Shown here: in pieces, positions 53,934-62,545 of the stretch
Position numbering within the stretch: position 1 is the first letter of the stretch
How the letters are laid out: each line of letters opens with the position of its first letter
Assembly: GCF_000411295.1 (NCBI RefSeq)
Contig: NZ_KE150421.1
Span: 1,672,632-1,736,631 of the forward strand
Source of the DNA: Paenisporosarcina sp. HGH0030
GTDB lineage: Bacteria > Bacillota > Bacilli > Bacillales_A > Planococcaceae
Length of the DNA stretch: 64,000 nucleotides
Reading direction: 5' to 3'
The notes under the pieces: generated by a model
What the model was told of the DNA's origin: nothing
Seen by the model: only the letters and a program-made list of their open reading frames with translations
The model's database searches: none
Program-made: the position numbers and the translations under genes

Positions 53934-54013
53934 ATTATATATACCTCACAATAATCATATTATTTATCGAAAATCAGCACTTGGTGACTTTCCAATTAAT
54001 AGTCAAAACAAAA

Positions 54014-54030
54014 GGGCGTATCTCACGCCC
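54014..54030 (-). terminator. Small terminator after the 4,6-dehydratase gene
   Basis: GGGCGT, loop GAGAT on the minus strand, ACGCCC, then TTTTGTTTTG; 5 bp past the stop codon. It probably limits read-through from the regulatory module into galU and ugd. Confidence 0.75.
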
Positions 54031-54034
54031 CAAT

Positions 54035-55876
54035 TCATCCTACTACTGTCATCATCTGAGGAGTCTTAACCTCAACATTCCTCCGATTAGCAACCCCAAC
54101 CAAAGTATCCTTCAACTCTGATCCTGCAAGTGTTGGAATCTTATCCAACAAGAAAAAAAGCTCCTGCTTCGTAATCGGTGTAGCCTTCCCAATATAAATC
54201 TTCGGAAACACAACGTCGCTCTGACGTTCGCTTTCATTCATCAACTCTTCGAAAAGCTTTTCTCCAGGTCTAATTCCAGTCTCTTTTACTTCAATCTCAC
54301 CGTCGGAATATCCAGAAAGTCGAATCAAGTTCTTTGCGAGATCAACAATCTTAACTGGTTCACCCATATCCAAAACAAAAACTTCTCCACCATTAGCTAA
54401 AGTTCCAGCTTGAATTACAAGTCTCGATGCCTCTGGAATCGTCATGAAGTAACGAGTCATACGTGCGTCAGTTATAGTTACAGGACCACCTTTTGCAATT
54501 TGATTCTTAAATAGAGGGACCACACTACCACGAGAACCCAAAACATTCCCAAATCGTACTGCTGCGAACTTCGTCCTACTATCTTTCGCAAGATTCTGAA
54601 CAATCATTTCCGCAAAACGTTTCGTTGCACCCATCACATTAGGAGGATTAACCGCCTTGTCGGTAGAAACTAATACAAAATTACTTACTCCAAAAGTGTC
54701 TGCCGCTTCTGCAACATTCTTCGTACCGAAGATATTGTTCTTAACAGCTTCCATTGGATTATATTCCATCAACGGAACATGCTTATGTGCAGCAGCATGG
54801 TATATCACATCTGGTCTATACTCATCTACAAGGTCGAAGATTCTCGCACGATCTTGCACGTCAGCAATGATTGGACGAATATCTGTCCCCGTGCCTGCGA
54901 TATTTTGTAGTTCCTGATCAATCAAGTAAATCGAGTTCTCTCCATGCCCTAACAAAATCAATTGTTTTGGACTGAATCGCATTACTTGTCGGCAAATCTC
55001 TGATCCTATGGAACCGCCCGCTCCAGTAACCAAAATCGTTTTACCGGTTATGTTTTCCGAGATAACCTTCATATCCAACTGGACTTCTTCGCGACCAAGC
55101 AAATCTTCGATCTTGACGTCGCGTATTTCGTTGACTGACACTTTACCAGTCATCAAGTCTTCAATACGTGGAATCTGCTGTGTTTTAGCGCCCGACGCCA
55201 CACAAACTTGAAGAATATCAACCATTTCATGTTTTGATAATGATGGAATCGCGAGTACAATATTTTCTACATTATGTTTTTTTACTATTGCTGGAATGTC
55301 TTTTATGTATCCTAGTACTTTAATCCCGTAAATCTCCAAGTTTTGTTTGGTGTGTTTGTCGTCTACATAACCAACTGGAATTAGTTCCGCATCGTGACTG
55401 TGCATCAACTGCCGTGTAACCATTGTTCCAGCTGCACCCGCTCCGACTATTAACGTTCGTTTTCTTACATCGGTCTTTTCAAATCTGAATCTTGAGTCGG
55501 CATAAAGCCGCCAGGAAAATCTAGATCCACCGATTAAAAACACATGCAGCATCCATGTTAGTGCCAAAACTCGCCAATAGATGTTTTGTTGTAAAGCATA
55601 TTGAATGACCATAACTGTTAAGATTGTATAAGTAACAGCACGCACGATGGATAAAACTTCTCCCACCGATGCGTACGTCCATACTTTTCGGTATAAGCCT
55701 AAACGCCAGGAAAAAAAGTGATGGGCAAGGAAAATGGTGAGCGAACTGACAACAAGCATATCGTTGTTAAATATGTCCAAATAAGGATGTAGGACGAAAT
55801 AACATGCATAAATCGAGAAAAGTACGATGATTGAATCTAGAAGAATCAATAAATAGGTACGTTTATGAATAGTCAT
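54035..55876 (-). CDS. Membrane-bound UDP-GlcNAc 4,6-dehydratase (CapD/EpsC/WbpM type)
   Basis: 613 residues: four N-terminal membrane segments (about 8-110), a first Rossmann domain (about 130-235; VGAGAAGTMVTRQLM) and a second SDR domain (about 268-560; VTGAGGSIGSEICRQ, YHAAAHKHVPLME). The usual Tyr of the SDR pair is Met in NVMGATKR, as in WbpM/FlaA1-like enzymes that use a Ser-Met-Lys triad. It makes a 4-keto-6-deoxy UDP-sugar. Start set at ATG 55876, 7 nt after AGGAGG; ATG 55912 overlaps the previous gene. Confidence 0.9.
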   Translation of the reverse strand: MTIHKRTYLLILLDSIIVLFSIYACYFVLHPYLDIFNNDMLVVSSLTIFLAHHFFSWRLGLYRKVWTYASVGEVLSIVRAVTYTILTVMVIQYALQQNIYWRVLALTWMLHVFLIGGSRFSWRLYADSRFRFEKTDVRKRTLIVGAGAAGTMVTRQLMHSHDAELIPVGYVDDKHTKQNLEIYGIKVLGYIKDIPAIVKKHNVENIVLAIPSLSKHEMVDILQVCVASGAKTQQIPRIEDLMTGKVSVNEIRDVKIEDLLGREEVQLDMKVISENITGKTILVTGAGGSIGSEICRQVMRFSPKQLILLGHGENSIYLIDQELQNIAGTGTDIRPIIADVQDRARIFDLVDEYRPDVIYHAAAHKHVPLMEYNPMEAVKNNIFGTKNVAEAADTFGVSNFVLVSTDKAVNPPNVMGATKRFAEMIVQNLAKDSRTKFAAVRFGNVLGSRGSVVPLFKNQIAKGGPVTITDARMTRYFMTIPEASRLVIQAGTLANGGEVFVLDMGEPVKIVDLAKNLIRLSGYSDGEIEVKETGIRPGEKLFEELMNESERQSDVVFPKIYIGKATPITKQELFFLLDKIPTLAGSELKDTLVGVANRRNVEVKTPQMMTVVG

Positions 55877-55904
55877 CGTCGCTACCTCCTTTTGTATGAG
55901 TTGA

Positions 55905-56675
55905 TCAAACAAGACCGAACAGCTTCTTTCGTTGTTGAATTCGTTCTGGCGCTAATTTCCGCATCGAACGTCCAAGCAGTACATCTTCTGCTTGAAGATT
56001 TACCAACTTCACCATATCTGAGCCAAGTTTTTTATCGAGCTTGTCCATAGCTAGTTTCCATACACATGCACGATTCGTGATGTTATGAGCATCGGTTGCC
56101 ACAAAGTGTGCTAGTTGGTGTTCAAGCATATTCAAACTCAATTTCTGTGTTTTCTTACCGAACATACCGGCTACGCTTGCTGCCGTCACTTGAGATAAAG
56201 CACCGTTTTTAATCAAGCGGTATAGCTTGTCCGAGTTTTCGGCAATTTCCGCATTTCGTTCAGGATGAGCGATGATTGGTGTGTAGCCATTAACGAGCAA
56301 GTCATAGAATAATTGCTCCGTATATTTAGGTATATTAGATGAAGGAAATTCAACCAATACATACTCTGAATCATTTAAAGTAAGCAATTCTTCTCCTCGG
56401 TTGAAGATGTCGACCATTTCACCAAATAAGCGAATTTCCTGGCCTGCGTATAGATCCAGCTGGATGTTCTGTCTATTTAATTCAGCTTTCACTTCTTGAA
56501 CCTTAGAAAGAACGTCTTTTTTGTCATTTGTATAGCTGGGGTGTCTATGATGTGGAGTCGCTATTATCGATGTAATGCCTTCCGCAACCGCTTGCTTCGC
56601 CATTTCGACACTGTCTGATAAGTTTTTCGACCCATCATCTAGTCCCCATAGAATATGTGAATGAATATCAATCAT
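55905..56675 (-). CDS. Tyrosine-protein phosphatase, CpsB/YwqE PHP family
   Basis: 256 residues of the PHP fold. Metal ligands are visible in DIHSHILWGLDDGS, ATPHHRHPSY, IIAHPERN and TDAHN. Such enzymes remove phosphate from the tyrosine kinase (CapB/YwqD), tuning polymer length. It lies 151 bp downstream of the kinase gene; that gap holds a TTGTCGAA sequence (56785-56792), so a separate promoter is possible. Ribosome site GGGGATTTAG is moderate. Confidence 0.9.
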   Translation of the reverse strand: MIDIHSHILWGLDDGSKNLSDSVEMAKQAVAEGITSIIATPHHRHPSYTNDKKDVLSKVQEVKAELNRQNIQLDLYAGQEIRLFGEMVDIFNRGEELLTLNDSEYVLVEFPSSNIPKYTEQLFYDLLVNGYTPIIAHPERNAEIAENSDKLYRLIKNGALSQVTAASVAGMFGKKTQKLSLNMLEHQLAHFVATDAHNITNRACVWKLAMDKLDKKLGSDMVKLVNLQAEDVLLGRSMRKLAPERIQQRKKLFGLV

Positions 56676-56826
56676 CTAAATCCCCACTTTTCCCTTTTTA
56701 TTAGTTCTTATTACCCTAACTACGCAACTATTATCATACTAGCACGATAAAGGAACTATTAATAGGGGATTATTAGTGAATATATTGTCGAAATTATAGG
56801 TAAATAGTCTTCATTTTTGAAAAAAT

Positions 56827-57522
56827 TCAATCATTATGGCCATAATAATAATAATACTGTGAATCCTTTGCTTTTTTCATATTGAGCACAGCTCCAATCG
56901 TCTTGCCTTTAGCGGAATCCAATAGGTCTTTGGCTTTACGCGCAGCTTCATGTTCCGTCTTCCCACTACAGATAACTAAAATCGAACCATCGACTTTGTT
57001 CGACAAAATTTGTGCATCAGCTACAGCTAATACAGGAGGTGTGTCAAATAAAACTAAATCGAATTCCGTTTTCACCTTTTCAATAAATTGCGACATTGCC
57101 TCAGATCCCAGCAATTCTGCCGGGTTAGGAGGAATCGGACCACATGTCAAAATAGATAAGTGTTCCACTTCGGTCTTTTGTACCGCTTCAGCCAATGTCG
57201 TTTGTTTAGTCAGGACGTTCGTCAATCCTCTGACGTTTTTCAAATTGAACGTATAATGCACCGTGGGTTTGCGTAAATCGGTATCGACAAATAATACTTT
57301 CTTTCCTTGTTGGGCAAATGTAATCGCAAGATTGGCTACAGTGGTTGACTTGCCTTCTGCCGGACTTGAAGACGTTACTAAAATCGTTTTGTATTCTTTA
57401 TCAATGGAAGAGAATTCAATGTTGGTACGTAACGTTCGATATTGTTCTGTGATGGGCGAACGTGGACTGTCAATAGTAATTAATCGGCGTTCCATTTCTA
57501 TTGCACGTCTTTTCTTAGCCAT
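56827..57522 (-). CDS. Capsular bacterial tyrosine kinase (CapB/YwqD/EpsB type)
   Basis: 231 residues. Walker A SSSPAEGKSTTVANLA, Walker A' VLFVDTDLRKP, Walker B LVLFDTPP and the C-terminal tyrosine cluster YYYYYGHND are complete. It autophosphorylates the tyrosines when activated by the Wzz/YwqC partner encoded just upstream (8-bp overlap), and controls polymerisation with the phosphatase at 55905. Ribosome site AGAAGGAGAG before ATG. Confidence 0.93.
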   Translation of the reverse strand: MAKKRRAIEMERRLITIDSPRSPITEQYRTLRTNIEFSSIDKEYKTILVTSSSPAEGKSTTVANLAITFAQQGKKVLFVDTDLRKPTVHYTFNLKNVRGLTNVLTKQTTLAEAVQKTEVEHLSILTCGPIPPNPAELLGSEAMSQFIEKVKTEFDLVLFDTPPVLAVADAQILSNKVDGSILVICSGKTEHEAARKAKDLLDSAKGKTIGAVLNMKKAKDSQYYYYYGHND

Positions 57523-58261
57523 TGATAATCTCTCCTTCTGGTTTCAGTTTCTGTTGCACTTTATTCATCTTGTCTTGCTCTTTTTTCTCCATAGAAGAAA
57601 TGGAGCCAATGACAGAAAGACCTAGTAAAGTTTCAATCTCTTGTTCGGTTTTGATTGTATTGTCCAGGTACTCAAGTAGGAACGCCAAACCAACACCTAA
57701 CATCAAACCAACAACCATGGCGATTGCCATGTTCAACATTTTGTTTGGTTTAATCGGACTCTGTGTGTCTGTTGCAGTTGCTTTTGCTAGAATACTAACG
57801 TTGTTGACGTTCATAATATCCATGATTTCACGTTGGAACACACTTGCCGTTGTATTGGCAATATCACGGGCAACGAACTGGTCTGGATCTTGAACCGTAA
57901 TCGTCAATACTTGCGATTCACCTACCGCAGAGACGGTGATTTTCGAGTTCAAGTCTTCAGTAGTTAGTGTTTCAAGTGCCAGATCCTTGCGGACGATATC
58001 CAAAATCGCCGGGCTCTTGATAATGACGTTGTATGTATTAATCAATTGTAAGTTTGTTTGAATCTCACTGACATTTAATATCGGTGCTTCTGTTTTCTCT
58101 TGATTGACTAATAGTTGTGTAGATGCTTGATAGATAGGTGTAACAAAAAAGTAACTAACAATTCCGCTGATAAGGGTCGCGAGAATAGTTAGTGATAGGA
58201 TTAACAGCATTCGTTTTTTTAACGTTTGAAATAATTCTTGTAAGCTAATTGTTTCTTCCAT
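57515..58261 (-). CDS. Wzz/YveK-type chain-length determinant, kinase activator
   Basis: 248 residues with two membrane segments (about 18-40 and 177-198) and an extracytoplasmic domain between them (IYQASTQLLVNQE). The cytoplasmic C-terminus (SLLGLSVIGSIS region to the end) should activate the tyrosine kinase. First gene of the locus, with ribosome site GGAGG and an extended -10 promoter upstream. Confidence 0.9.
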   Translation of the reverse strand: MEETISLQELFQTLKKRMLLILSLTILATLISGIVSYFFVTPIYQASTQLLVNQEKTEAPILNVSEIQTNLQLINTYNVIIKSPAILDIVRKDLALETLTTEDLNSKITVSAVGESQVLTITVQDPDQFVARDIANTTASVFQREIMDIMNVNNVSILAKATATDTQSPIKPNKMLNMAIAMVVGLMLGVGLAFLLEYLDNTIKTEQEIETLLGLSVIGSISSMEKKEQDKMNKVQQKLKPEGEIING

Positions 58262-58298
58262 AGTTCAAAAGACCTCCATTGGTACAATAAGTATCCAT

Positions 58299-58343
58299 AT
58301 TATAGCACATGTAGATGCCGTCGAATTGTCTTGTTTTGTCGAA
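58299..58343 (-). promoter_or_regulatory. Promoter of the polysaccharide locus with Spo0A-box-like sequences
   Basis: On the minus strand TGCTATAAT (extended -10, 58307-58299) lies about 40 bp before the first ATG; the best -35 is TTCGAC at 58325-58320, with a short 15-bp spacer. TTTGTCGAA at 58335-58343 on the plus strand is an exact 0A box (TTTGTCRAA), and a weaker CCGTCGAA is at 58318-58325. Regulation by Spo0A is therefore a reasonable hypothesis. Confidence 0.55.
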
Positions 58344-58399
58344 TCATGTTAGGAAATCGGTACCAAAAGTCTTACATTTCCTTTACGAACCGTTAAATT

Positions 58400-58459
58400 A
58401 AGTAAGGAGTCTTGAATGTTGAATCTACCTATTATGACTTTTTTACCACTCCTTGACTT
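58400..58459. repeat. Inverted repeat upstream of the polysaccharide promoter
   Basis: AAGTAAGGAGT (58400-58410) and ACTCCTTGACTT (58448-58459) pair with one bulged base around a 37-nt A/T-rich loop. It lies about 95 bp upstream of the -10 element and downstream of the nuclease terminator, so it is a possible regulator site. Confidence 0.45.
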
Positions 58460-58479
58460 TGGATATAGATTTATATGAA

Positions 58480-58510
58480 AAACCCACCCAAGCTTCACTT
58501 GGGTGGGTTT
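58480..58510 (-). terminator. Terminator of the secreted nuclease gene
   Basis: AAACCCACCCAAG and CTTGGGTGGGTTT arms, loop 5 nt, on the minus strand followed by TTCAT; 10 bp past the stop codon. Confidence 0.85.
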
Positions 58511-58519
58511 AGAATGTGA

Positions 58520-61500
58520 TTACTTAATATGTTTGAATTTCCACTTCTTCGATTTGTTGTCATAGTAAGCCACTTCAATATCTAGCTTCTTACCTTTAGA
58601 TGTCGTGATGAAGAAGTAGTCTTTAAATCCGTTCGTGATTTGATTGCCTTCTGTATCAGAGAAGGACAGATCATTTAATTTCAAGTTTTCTTCTTGTTGA
58701 CCATGATGTTTCTCATGACCTTTACCTTTTCCTTGGTGATTGTCATGTCCTTTTGGCAAATGATATTCCAGGGTCAATGAAAATGCGCCAGATTTAGCCA
58801 ACACGTCAAAGTTCTTTGTTGTGATGGTGAATGATGACCCGTTAGCCAGTTTCAAGATGACTGGTTTGTTTACTGCATCGATCTTCTCCACAGCTTCCTC
58901 TGTGAATCGAATCTCGACTTTTCCATCGATATGTGGTGCAGTTACTTCTATGAAGATGACTGGTTTCGTTGTATCGACATCGTCTACCGTGACGATTTCA
59001 ACACCGTCTTCAGTTGCTGGCACTGTAACTTTGATTGACACTGTGTTTTCTCCAACAGTTGCTGTGATTGTCGTCGAGCCAGCAACTTTTGCTGTAATTA
59101 ATCCTTTTTCAACTGAGATTACGTCTGTATCGTAGCCACTGTATGTTGCTGTAGCCGTTACATCCTCATCAGTAGAAGTTTCATCCGCTTTAGTAGTTGT
59201 TTCTGTTACTTTCAGTTGTTCTGTTGTACCAACTTCAAGTTCAACCGTAGATTTATTTACCTTCAATGTTTTCACGTCTGGTACTTCGTCTTTTAAATCT
59301 ACTTGAATCAATAGTGGGTCATGGTCAGATGCGCGACCGTGAATATCCATATAGTTTGCATTGATGTGAATCATGTCTACCAAAGCTGTATCTGCTAAGT
59401 TGTTGGTTACCAATACATGGTCTAGTACTTGGTTGTTTCCTTGGTAGTAATAAGAGAAACGATCTCCAGCTGGTACTTTTTCAACCATGTTTGTCAAAAT
59501 GCCACCTTTAAGTGCTGCAAGTGTTGGTGTGAATTCGAAATCATTCATGTCACCAGCCACGATTACTTTCAGGTTCGGATCTTGTGCTTGTCCTTTTTTG
59601 ATAAATTCATTGATCATAGTTGCAAGTTCGATACGTTCTGCTTCAGAACCTAAGAATGGAGGTTGGTTTTTCCCGAATAACGGTTGATCTCCACCTTTTG
59701 AGTTTAAGTGAGCGCCAATTACGACTACTTTCTCCCCTTGGAACTCGAACTGAGCTGCCAATGGTTTACGTGTGTTTGCTTGTGGCAAGTCAAGGATACG
59801 ACCAGGGTTTTTAGAAAGTTCTCCATCTACCCAAGTTACCGCTTCTGTTGAGCCGCCTTTCGTTCCTGCTGCAAGTGACACACGTTCAGGATTGTATAGG
59901 TAACCAACACGGATGTTCCCGCCTGGTTGCCCACCATCTTGATTGTATTCAGGTGCGATGTCAGTCCACTCATAGGCTGGACCTCCTGCCGCTACTATCG
60001 CTGCAATCAGACGTTCATAGCTTTCTGTCGCGTCAGCGTTGTTAGAAGCCGTTGCTCCGTCACTATCTTGTACTTCTACAAGAGTAATAATGTCAGGTGA
60101 TTTCATGTTTTCTACGAATGATTTTGCGATTTTCTCCACTTTTTCATCCGGAGTTTGTTCAATATTATTAGAGAAGTTCTCAACGTTGTAAGAAGCAACG
60201 TTCAATTTGTCTTCCGCTGGTTTGATATCTGTGATTGTCACTGGTTTTTCAACGCGTGTGATTTGTGGAAGTGTGTTTTCTTTCGTCCACAGTTTGTAGT
60301 TACCGAAGCCGAATCCCATTACTCCAACAATGTTGCCAGTATAGTAGTCGCCAGATTTTGCGTCGTATGATTCGTTGTCGAAGTCCACGATGACGCGTTC
60401 TGGGTTGTAGTCAGTAGCAGAAATATTGATTCCGCCAAGTACGTTGAATTCAGTATTTGTAGAGTTTCCTGCTACAACCACCACTTCACCGTATTTTTGC
60501 GGTCCTACTACTTTCGCATTTGGAACTGCTAGACGCATCAATTCAACAGATTCCCAGAAATCAATACCGTCTTCAGCTGGATCGAATGCAGTCAATCCGT
60601 CGTTGTCGATGATTTCTGTTGCCGGGAAGATGTCTTCACCGATTACTAATGGTGCAGGAAGTTCATGTGTTCCGTTTGCTACTGTAGCAGTTGCTTTGAT
60701 ACGAGTAACTGGTAAATCATTTGTTTTCATATCTGAATAGCCTTCGTAATACCATTCTTCAACTGTTCCTGCAACGGTAACCAAGTCACCGACTTTAAGG
60801 CCATTTGAAGTTTTGTTTACGATGATTGCTTCAGATGTTGTGTTATCGTCATCCGGATTAACATCCTGGATAACAAAGTTAGCTGAGTTATAAAGGTGAG
60901 TAACAACCCCAGTGATTTCTTTTACAGTAGCCCCTTGATAATCCGAGTAATGACCTTCGCCTTGAATATCACGGATTTGTAGGTTATCCACTTTTAATAC
61001 TTTGTAAGTGAATGAGAAGACTTCAGAAGTTGTGTCACTTACAGCAATTGCTTTGATGGTAGTATCTTTCGTCAACTCGATTGGAGTTGTGTATTGTGAA
61101 CTTGTAGTCGTCGGTGTTGAGCCATCTATTGTATAGTAGATTGTTGCACCTTCGATTGGTGAAATTAAAGAGATTTTTGTACCTGCAGACACTGTTCCTG
61201 GGAATACATCTGTGTAAACAACAGGTTTGTTCACTAGGTCAAAGCTTTCAAGTCCTAATGTTTTTACTTGGTAAGTTGTGTTGAATTTAGAAGCAATACC
61301 TGAAATGTTTACAAGATCGCCTGCTTTATAGCGTTTGATGAACTCATCGAAAGCCAATCCGTTGCGGTTATCGTTACGGATGACCACTGATTCACCATTT
61401 TCATATGTAGCTGTGAATTCGAATGTTCCGAAGTCATTTGTTTTTACTAAGTTCGTAATCTTTACGTTGTTTAATAGAATGCGTTCACTTTGTGTTTCTT

Positions 61501-62284
61501 CATTTACCCCTGCAGGTGTGATTTCCTGTGTTGCTGGCAATTCATTGCCTGAAGAGATCTTCGTGATTTTCGGTTGTTCCATTTGAAGTTCGCCGCCATA
61601 GACGGTTACTTTTCCTTCTAGTTCAACTTTGTCACCAGGAGAGACGTCCGCAGTAGAAGAGAAGATGTATAGTCCAGCCGTGCTGTCCTGAACATAGAAC
61701 GCTTTACCGCCCCAGAATCCAGCACCAGTCGTAACTGTTCCTTGTACTTTGATTAATTTATCCGATCCCACTTCTGTACGAGCATCAGCAAGGTTCTCTT
61801 TCAGTTCCGCTTCAGACTGAGGTGGTTCTACTCCTCCATCCAGGAAGCTCATTGCACTAACAGCACTAATACCAGGTACCGAGAAGTAAGCACCTAAAGT
61901 ACCTGTAATTTCAACTTTTTCCCCTTGATTAGCTGGGTTCGTCAACAATCCAAATTGTGCACGGAAGTTCGTAGCTAAACGGACGGGCATCATTTTCTTA
62001 ATGTCAGTTTCATTTGGAGAATCCGCAATCACAACATTTGTGTCTGCAGGAAATGGCGCTGTCAAATCCACACTTGTCGTGCTGTTCATGTAGCCCACGA
62101 TATATCCATGGACCGTTGCAGTACCTGTATTATTTGCGATTGCATCGGCAACCGTTATCGGTTCCGCCGCTTGGGCACTTGGTGCTGTGATAAATGGTCC
62201 AACCATTGAGATCACTAGTAAGAATGCTAGTAGAATCTTACTGAAAGTATGTCTAAAAATGCCTTCTTTCGTCATCCATTTCAC
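58520..62284 (-). CDS. Large secreted nuclease (endonuclease/exonuclease/phosphatase domain)
   Basis: 1254 residues. Signal peptide ending PSAQAAEP; a DUF6359-like domain (about 40-150); OB-like nucleic-acid-binding domains (about 160-355); a chitobiase/HEX C-terminal-like domain (about 355-430; YYTIDGSTP); more OB-like sequence (about 430-690); an EEP nuclease domain (about 697-993) with ASYNVENF, LVEVQD, GAHLNSKGGD, AGDMNDFE and SDHDPLL; a Big_2 domain (about 1004-1090); a His/Lys/Gly-rich stretch (about 1173-1198) and a C-terminal domain. It resembles ExeM/YhcR-type extracellular nucleases that release nucleotides. There is no SLH module. ATG behind GAGGAGTG. Confidence 0.88.
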   Translation of the reverse strand: MKWMTKEGIFRHTFSKILLAFLLVISMVGPFITAPSAQAAEPITVADAIANNTGTATVHGYIVGYMNSTTSVDLTAPFPADTNVVIADSPNETDIKKMMPVRLATNFRAQFGLLTNPANQGEKVEITGTLGAYFSVPGISAVSAMSFLDGGVEPPQSEAELKENLADARTEVGSDKLIKVQGTVTTGAGFWGGKAFYVQDSTAGLYIFSSTADVSPGDKVELEGKVTVYGGELQMEQPKITKISSGNELPATQEITPAGVNEETQSERILLNNVKITNLVKTNDFGTFEFTATYENGESVVIRNDNRNGLAFDEFIKRYKAGDLVNISGIASKFNTTYQVKTLGLESFDLVNKPVVYTDVFPGTVSAGTKISLISPIEGATIYYTIDGSTPTTTSSQYTTPIELTKDTTIKAIAVSDTTSEVFSFTYKVLKVDNLQIRDIQGEGHYSDYQGATVKEITGVVTHLYNSANFVIQDVNPDDDNTTSEAIIVNKTSNGLKVGDLVTVAGTVEEWYYEGYSDMKTNDLPVTRIKATATVANGTHELPAPLVIGEDIFPATEIIDNDGLTAFDPAEDGIDFWESVELMRLAVPNAKVVGPQKYGEVVVVAGNSTNTEFNVLGGINISATDYNPERVIVDFDNESYDAKSGDYYTGNIVGVMGFGFGNYKLWTKENTLPQITRVEKPVTITDIKPAEDKLNVASYNVENFSNNIEQTPDEKVEKIAKSFVENMKSPDIITLVEVQDSDGATASNNADATESYERLIAAIVAAGGPAYEWTDIAPEYNQDGGQPGGNIRVGYLYNPERVSLAAGTKGGSTEAVTWVDGELSKNPGRILDLPQANTRKPLAAQFEFQGEKVVVIGAHLNSKGGDQPLFGKNQPPFLGSEAERIELATMINEFIKKGQAQDPNLKVIVAGDMNDFEFTPTLAALKGGILTNMVEKVPAGDRFSYYYQGNNQVLDHVLVTNNLADTALVDMIHINANYMDIHGRASDHDPLLIQVDLKDEVPDVKTLKVNKSTVELEVGTTEQLKVTETTTKADETSTDEDVTATATYSGYDTDVISVEKGLITAKVAGSTTITATVGENTVSIKVTVPATEDGVEIVTVDDVDTTKPVIFIEVTAPHIDGKVEIRFTEEAVEKIDAVNKPVILKLANGSSFTITTKNFDVLAKSGAFSLTLEYHLPKGHDNHQGKGKGHEKHHGQQEENLKLNDLSFSDTEGNQITNGFKDYFFITTSKGKKLDIEVAYYDNKSKKWKFKHIK

Positions 62285-62510
62285 TCCTCAAAGAGAATTT
62301 ATTGTAATTCCCCTAGATTATAGCAAAGGATTGTTATTATTTTCTTAATTGTTTGTAAGTGTTGTTAAGAAAACCCAAAAACAGTCAGTAAGTCTATTTA
62401 TTTGGAAGGAAAATGGTTTTTAACTATTACGAAGTTTCCATACGAATATACCTATAATATCAGGGTGGGTTTATGCTTCTTTTAATAGAAGAAGTTTCGT
62501 TGCAAACAAA

Positions 62511-62535
62511 AAGAGCCAACCACAAGGGCTGACTC
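62511..62535 (-). terminator. Terminator of the SLH protein at the right edge
   Basis: GAGTCAGCC and GGCTC arms with a 3-nt bulge on the minus strand, followed by TTTTTGTTT; 11 bp past the stop codon. Confidence 0.65.
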
Positions 62536-62545
62536 AATTGTTTTA

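Noticed and set aside
58262..58480. EAR element or riboswitch ahead of the polysaccharide genes
   Set aside because: No conserved EAR core or known aptamer pattern could be recognised; only a promoter and an inverted repeat.
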